Below, piece by piece: positions 60,702-64,000 of a stretch of DNA of 64,000 nucleotides. Made by a program: the position numbers and the translations under genes. Under the pieces are notes generated by a model. The model had not been told where the DNA came from and made no database searches. It was given only the letters and a program-made list of their open reading frames with translations. Source of the stretch: Dermatemys mawii (taxonomy: Eukaryota > Chordata > Testudines > Dermatemydidae). Position 1 is the first letter of the stretch. Each line of letters opens with the position of its first letter. Location: positions 38,880,642 to 38,944,641 of the forward strand of contig ML677335.1 of NCBI GenBank assembly GCA_007922305.1, given 5' to 3'.

Positions 60702-60999
60702 CCAAGATGGGCAGGGGTGCTGTCCCTAGCCGCTGTTTGCTGGAAGCTGGGAATGGGCAACAGGGGATGGATCACTTGGTGATTACTTGTTCTGTTCTTT
60801 CCCTTTGGAGCACCTGGCATTGGCCACTGTCAGAAGACCAGATACTGAGCTAAATGGACCTTTGGTCTAACCCAGTATGGACAATCTTATGTTCTTATCC
60901 CTATTCCTTTCCACATATCATACTACACAGATCTAGCTTAGACCTTATCTCCACTAAGCATAGTAGTATGGAATTCCCCTGTGTGCCCACCCACTCATA

Positions 61000-61283
61000 T
61001 ACGGCCGGCGCTACCCATTAGGCGACCTAGGCAGTCGCCTGGGGCAGCGGAATTTGGAGGGAGATTTTTCACTCCCCTTGGCAGCAATTTGGCAGCAGCT
61101 CAACAGCTTGTCCACTGTCCTAGTGTCCGCTGAACTGCTGCCAAAATGATGGTGGCGTGGAGAATTGGCGCCGAATCGCCGCTGAACCTTCGGTGGCACC
61201 TCAACAACTTGGCAGATGCTAGGACGACCTTCCTGCTCCTGCACTTGAGGCCTAGGGCGGCAAAATACCTGGCGCCAGCCTTG
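61000..61283. mobile_element. GC-rich non-autonomous hAT-type element
   Basis: Left end 'tacggccggcgct' and right end 'ggcgccagccttg' form an imperfect inverted repeat. Flanks CACTCATA (60992-60999) and TACTCATG (61284-61291) agree at 6 of 8. The interior has 'gcctggggcagcggaattt' and other words found in turtle hAT MITEs, and resembles the element at 4813. No transposase. Confidence 0.6.
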
Positions 61284-61291
61284 TACTCATG

Positions 61292-62285
61292 CAAATGAAA
61301 CCTGATGGCTTCACCAGTTTGGGCCTCTAGTATTAGAAATGCAGTTTACACGTAGAGACTATCTGAGGGAATAGAGTGGCCAGAAGGAGAAATCCATTAA
61401 ATTGAGTGTTTGCCACAGAAGAACATTGAGGGCCTACACTACAAAGAGAAAGAAACAACACCTAAAAAAGCAAAAGGAATATCTACTCTACCCCACTCTA
61501 CTCTTTATCAGCTTAGCCATACTCTTCGCCATAAGTCAGAGCTGCTCAAATGCTGAATTAGATCTCAAGGATTAGAGGTCTGTTTGTGACTTTTGAAGAG
61601 CTGGCAGGAGAAGCCAGGAGAAGGAGTCCATTTATAGCTTGATTTGGGGCTATTTTTGCAAACGAACTAACCTACCTCTGCTTTTTAAATGAATAATTAG
61701 CTAGTTAATTGAATAACTTAGTAATTCAATGGGGGATATTTATGATTTCTCAGTGGTGGGAATTTTTGCTGCTGCACTGAGTGTTTCAGAGAAATCTTGC
61801 AAAATGAAAACAAAACAAAAACGGGGGGGAAACCTATCTGCAAGGATTTACAGCACTCAGACAGCTTTGGAGAAAGCGTGTGAATCTAATGATGGTCACA
61901 CTTATAAAACAAAAGCAGATGGCACACCTGTTCTCATCTTGCTGTGAATATGCATTTACATTTGGCTTTGTATTTTAGAAAAATGCACACATGTACAGAA
62001 CTGTTCCTAAGAACCTGAACCGAAGCCCATTCAAATCAATGGAAAGATTCCCACTGACTTGAAATGGGCTTTGAACCAGTCCCTTGACACACAAGTTTTA
62101 CCCACTCTTAGATTTTCTGTGTTTCTAGATATGACAGTGCTGATTCTTAAAAAGACTCCAATATTTCAGGTGCAATTAATTGTGCCAGGGGTTTTATTCA
62201 TTTTGACACACAGGCTTGATTCATACACAGTTTTTGTACTAACGCTATTTTGGTGCACGTCATTACTTTACCAAACTAGTTCTAT
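61292..62285. other. No gene recognised
   Basis: A Chompy-type scrap lies at 62020-62080 ('cattcaaatcaatggaaaga' with a partial inverse). ORFs of 72-81 codons only. Confidence 0.4.
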
Positions 62286-62289
62286 TGGA

Positions 62290-62560
62290 ACTACTACTGA
62301 GTGAGTGCAGCTATACTCATATAAAGATGTCAGTGCCCTAAACTACACAGGTGTAAGGGGAACATGATGATGATGTCCTCTTATATTGCTATAACGTATT
62401 CCCCTTCCCTTACAGGAATAAGCTACACAGGTATAAGCACCTTTATACTGGTATAATTGCATTGACACTAGGGGTTTGTGCTGCTTTAACTTTGATAGAA
62501 TAGTTAAAACTGTACAACTTTTGCATGTATATAAGCCCTTAAAGTAACTACCAACTATTA
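62290..62560. repeat. Palindromic MITE-like element
   Basis: 'ctacacaggtgtaaggggaa' near 62344 faces 'ttccccttcccttacag' near 62399, and 'ctacacaggtataagcacct' follows. A family with 'cacactaggggtttgtg' is common in turtle DNA; here 'gacactaggggtttgtgctg' is at about 62464. Ends unclear. Confidence 0.4.
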
Positions 62561-62608
62561 CATGTATAATATTAGAAGCCATTTTGGAAAATGAAGGTCT
62601 CTCTGCTT

Positions 62609-62700
62609 AGTAGAGCTAGTTACAAAAAAGTGACTTCAATTTTTGGGGGAAAACTTTTCTTGATAATTTTCACATTTTTTACTTGCTTTAATCTTAAGTG
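62609..62700 (+). repeat. AT-rich dispersed element fragment
   Basis: 'tagtagagctagttacaaaa' then 'tgggggaaaacttttcttg'; same family as 22083 and 42988. Confidence 0.4.
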
Positions 62701-63199
62701 ATTCTTTTTATAATATCTTCTACTTAAAAGAAGTAACTGGCACATTCAGTGAAGAAAGCAAGCTTGGGCAGCAGCAATTTTAAAATTTGAGCTTTAGAGT
62801 GCATCTATTAAAGACAAAGTAGGGAATGTTATTAGTATGAACAAGCTAATTTTATGGTTAATATTTAGGGGACCGAGTAACCTAATCTGAAACACTGGTC
62901 ATAAAGAAGTTTTGAATAGCAAGCATTTGTAAAAAAAAATTTTTAAAAAAATCAAAGTTTCTTTGTGCCTAATTTGGAAAGACTAAAAAGGCAAGATCAG
63001 ATAATTAAGCTACTATGTCTCTCAACTCTAGGCAGGACCATGAAAACTACAAATGTTGCATGATTTAAACACAAAAATCATAACATTTCCCATAGATCAG
63101 TGAAAGTGAGCCTCTGCTCACTCAAAAGATTTCTGAACCTTTTGTGGATCTGGTCTGTTTTAAGATTTTAATGAGACTTGAAACCCAGGTGAGTTTCTT

Positions 63200-63263
63200 C
63201 AGGCTTTGGACTTCATTGTGAACATTTCATGTATGAAATGTTCACAATGAAGTCCAAAGCCTG
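63200..63263. repeat. Perfect palindrome with 31-bp arms
   Basis: 63200-63230 and 63233-63263 are exact reverse complements, separated by the 2-nt spacer GT. No mismatch in 31 base pairs. Outside the arms the match stops at once (63199 against 63264). No target duplication or transposon end was seen. As RNA it would form a long perfect hairpin, but the 2-base loop does not suit a microRNA precursor. Confidence 0.95.
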
Positions 63264-63269
63264 GAAGCG

Positions 63270-64000
63270 ATGATTCTAAAAGAAGGAATGGATAAAAGAA
63301 GTTTATTTAACACAAGACAATATGTCCTCTTCCCTTCCCTTTTGCCCAAGTTTCTAACAGCATCTGATCCAAAAGAACTCAGACTCAAAAACTTAAATAA
63401 CCTAGAAATACAGATGTCATTGATTACAGTTAGGCTCAGAAGCAAATGTACCACATATTAGAATGGTACCAGAGAACAAGCTTCTGCCCACTTTGCAGCT
63501 GAAAGGTCTAGATAAGTTCCTGGACTTTGGGCTGCTTATCCATGCAGAACTTGAACTGCAAAAGTTTGGACATTTTGCCATCTCTAATTAACATGGTGGG
63601 GACCAGAGATGTGAGACACAGGCCACCCCTCCCCCTACCCAGCAAAAACCCCCCCAAAAATGTGAAGCCACAATACACCTCTGCCTTATACCTGAAAAAA
63701 CTATTCTGAAGAAGGAGTGCGTAGTAAACCTCAAACGCTTTAAAAATTAAAATGTAGAGGAAATTTTCTGTCTCTCCTTTGACGTTTTTCAGCAAGGAAA
63801 GCTGGGTTTGGTTGGTTTATGTTACCTTTCTGTCAAGTTGAGCCAGCAGCAACAAGGCCCAGGCTCAGTATCTAAGGGTACCTTTTCACCGATATAACAC
63901 AAAAGCATCTCAAGCCTCCACCCAGTGACCTGGGGCAATTACACAACATCCCCTCTAAGAGACAATACTTCCCCTCTTGCAAGCAGAGTCTGAGTGTAGC
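63270..64000. other. No gene recognised
   Basis: Short ORFs (60-95 codons) on both strands without motifs. No repeat with clear ends. Confidence 0.4.

Larger units (their letters stand above)
59044..60898 (+). mobile_element. CR1 LINE, sense, with large internal deletion
   Basis: Contains a piece of ORF1 (59073-59336), then reverse transcriptase and C-terminal ORF2 sequence (59455-60701) and a turtle-type CR1 3' end ('agatactgagctaaatggac', 'ctaacccagtatgg', 'cttatgttct'). The endonuclease part of ORF2 that should lie between them is absent, so over 1 kb was lost. It is the longest CR1 copy in the window. Confidence 0.85.

Noticed and set aside
63200..63263. microRNA precursor
   Set aside because: Arms are perfectly paired and the loop is 2 bases; processing needs a larger loop and usually shows mismatches.
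1..64000. Endogenous retrovirus with genes
   Set aside because: LTRs are present, but no gag, protease, integrase or envelope homology was recognised; the only reverse transcriptases belong to LINEs.

Overview
The window looks like non-coding nuclear DNA of a sauropsid, most probably a turtle. I recognised no host protein-coding gene with intact exons, and there are no tRNA, rRNA or CRISPR features. The evidence for a turtle is the repeat mix: CR1 LINEs with the 3' end typical of turtles and crocodiles, a Tx1-clade LINE, Penelope-like short copies with a hammerhead-type core, MIR-like CORE-SINEs, several turtle-style solo LTRs and many small hAT, Harbinger-like and Tigger-like elements. The base composition is AT-rich, and the GC-rich patches coincide with transposons. 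Family names come from memory of these sequences; no database was searched.

Layout. 1.5-5.3 kb: a GAAA microsatellite, a MIR fragment, an LTR fragment and a decayed Tx1 LINE reverse transcriptase split by a 292-bp hAT-type insertion. 5.9-6.2 kb: a Tigger-like element with TA duplications. 10-13.3 kb: MIRs, a Penelope-like fragment and a retroelement LTR with a TATA box. 14.4-15.7 kb: a MIR split by a palindromic element, a 98-bp inverted local copy of that junction, and an antisense CR1. 18.8-22 kb: two LTRs and a Penelope-like element. 23.5-26.5 kb: hAT elements and MIRs. 27.6-28.1 kb: a TG-rich minisatellite. 34.4-34.7 kb: a short ORF resembling the zinc-finger part of CGGBP1/hAT transposases. 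37.2-39 kb: an LTR and a 1-kb element with terminal inverted repeats. 41-47 kb: nested CR1, hAT, MIR and LTR insertions. 51-58.8 kb: Chompy-like palindromes and LTRs, including a clean solo LTR. 59-60.9 kb: a sense CR1 carrying an ORF1 esterase remnant and a reverse transcriptase remnant. 61-63.3 kb: small elements and a perfect 31-bp-arm palindrome.

Nothing here works together as a pathway. The history is one of successive insertions, several datable relative to each other because one element interrupts another and target-site duplications are still readable. The most unusual signals are (a) the inverted copy at 15018-15115, flanked by 12-bp direct repeats, which skips exactly the hairpin of its source; (b) the perfect palindrome at 63200-63263; (c) the degenerate hammerhead core at about 21.87 kb; and (d) a TATA-ATG-splice-donor arrangement at 33.79-33.85 kb that might be a first exon but is weakly supported.
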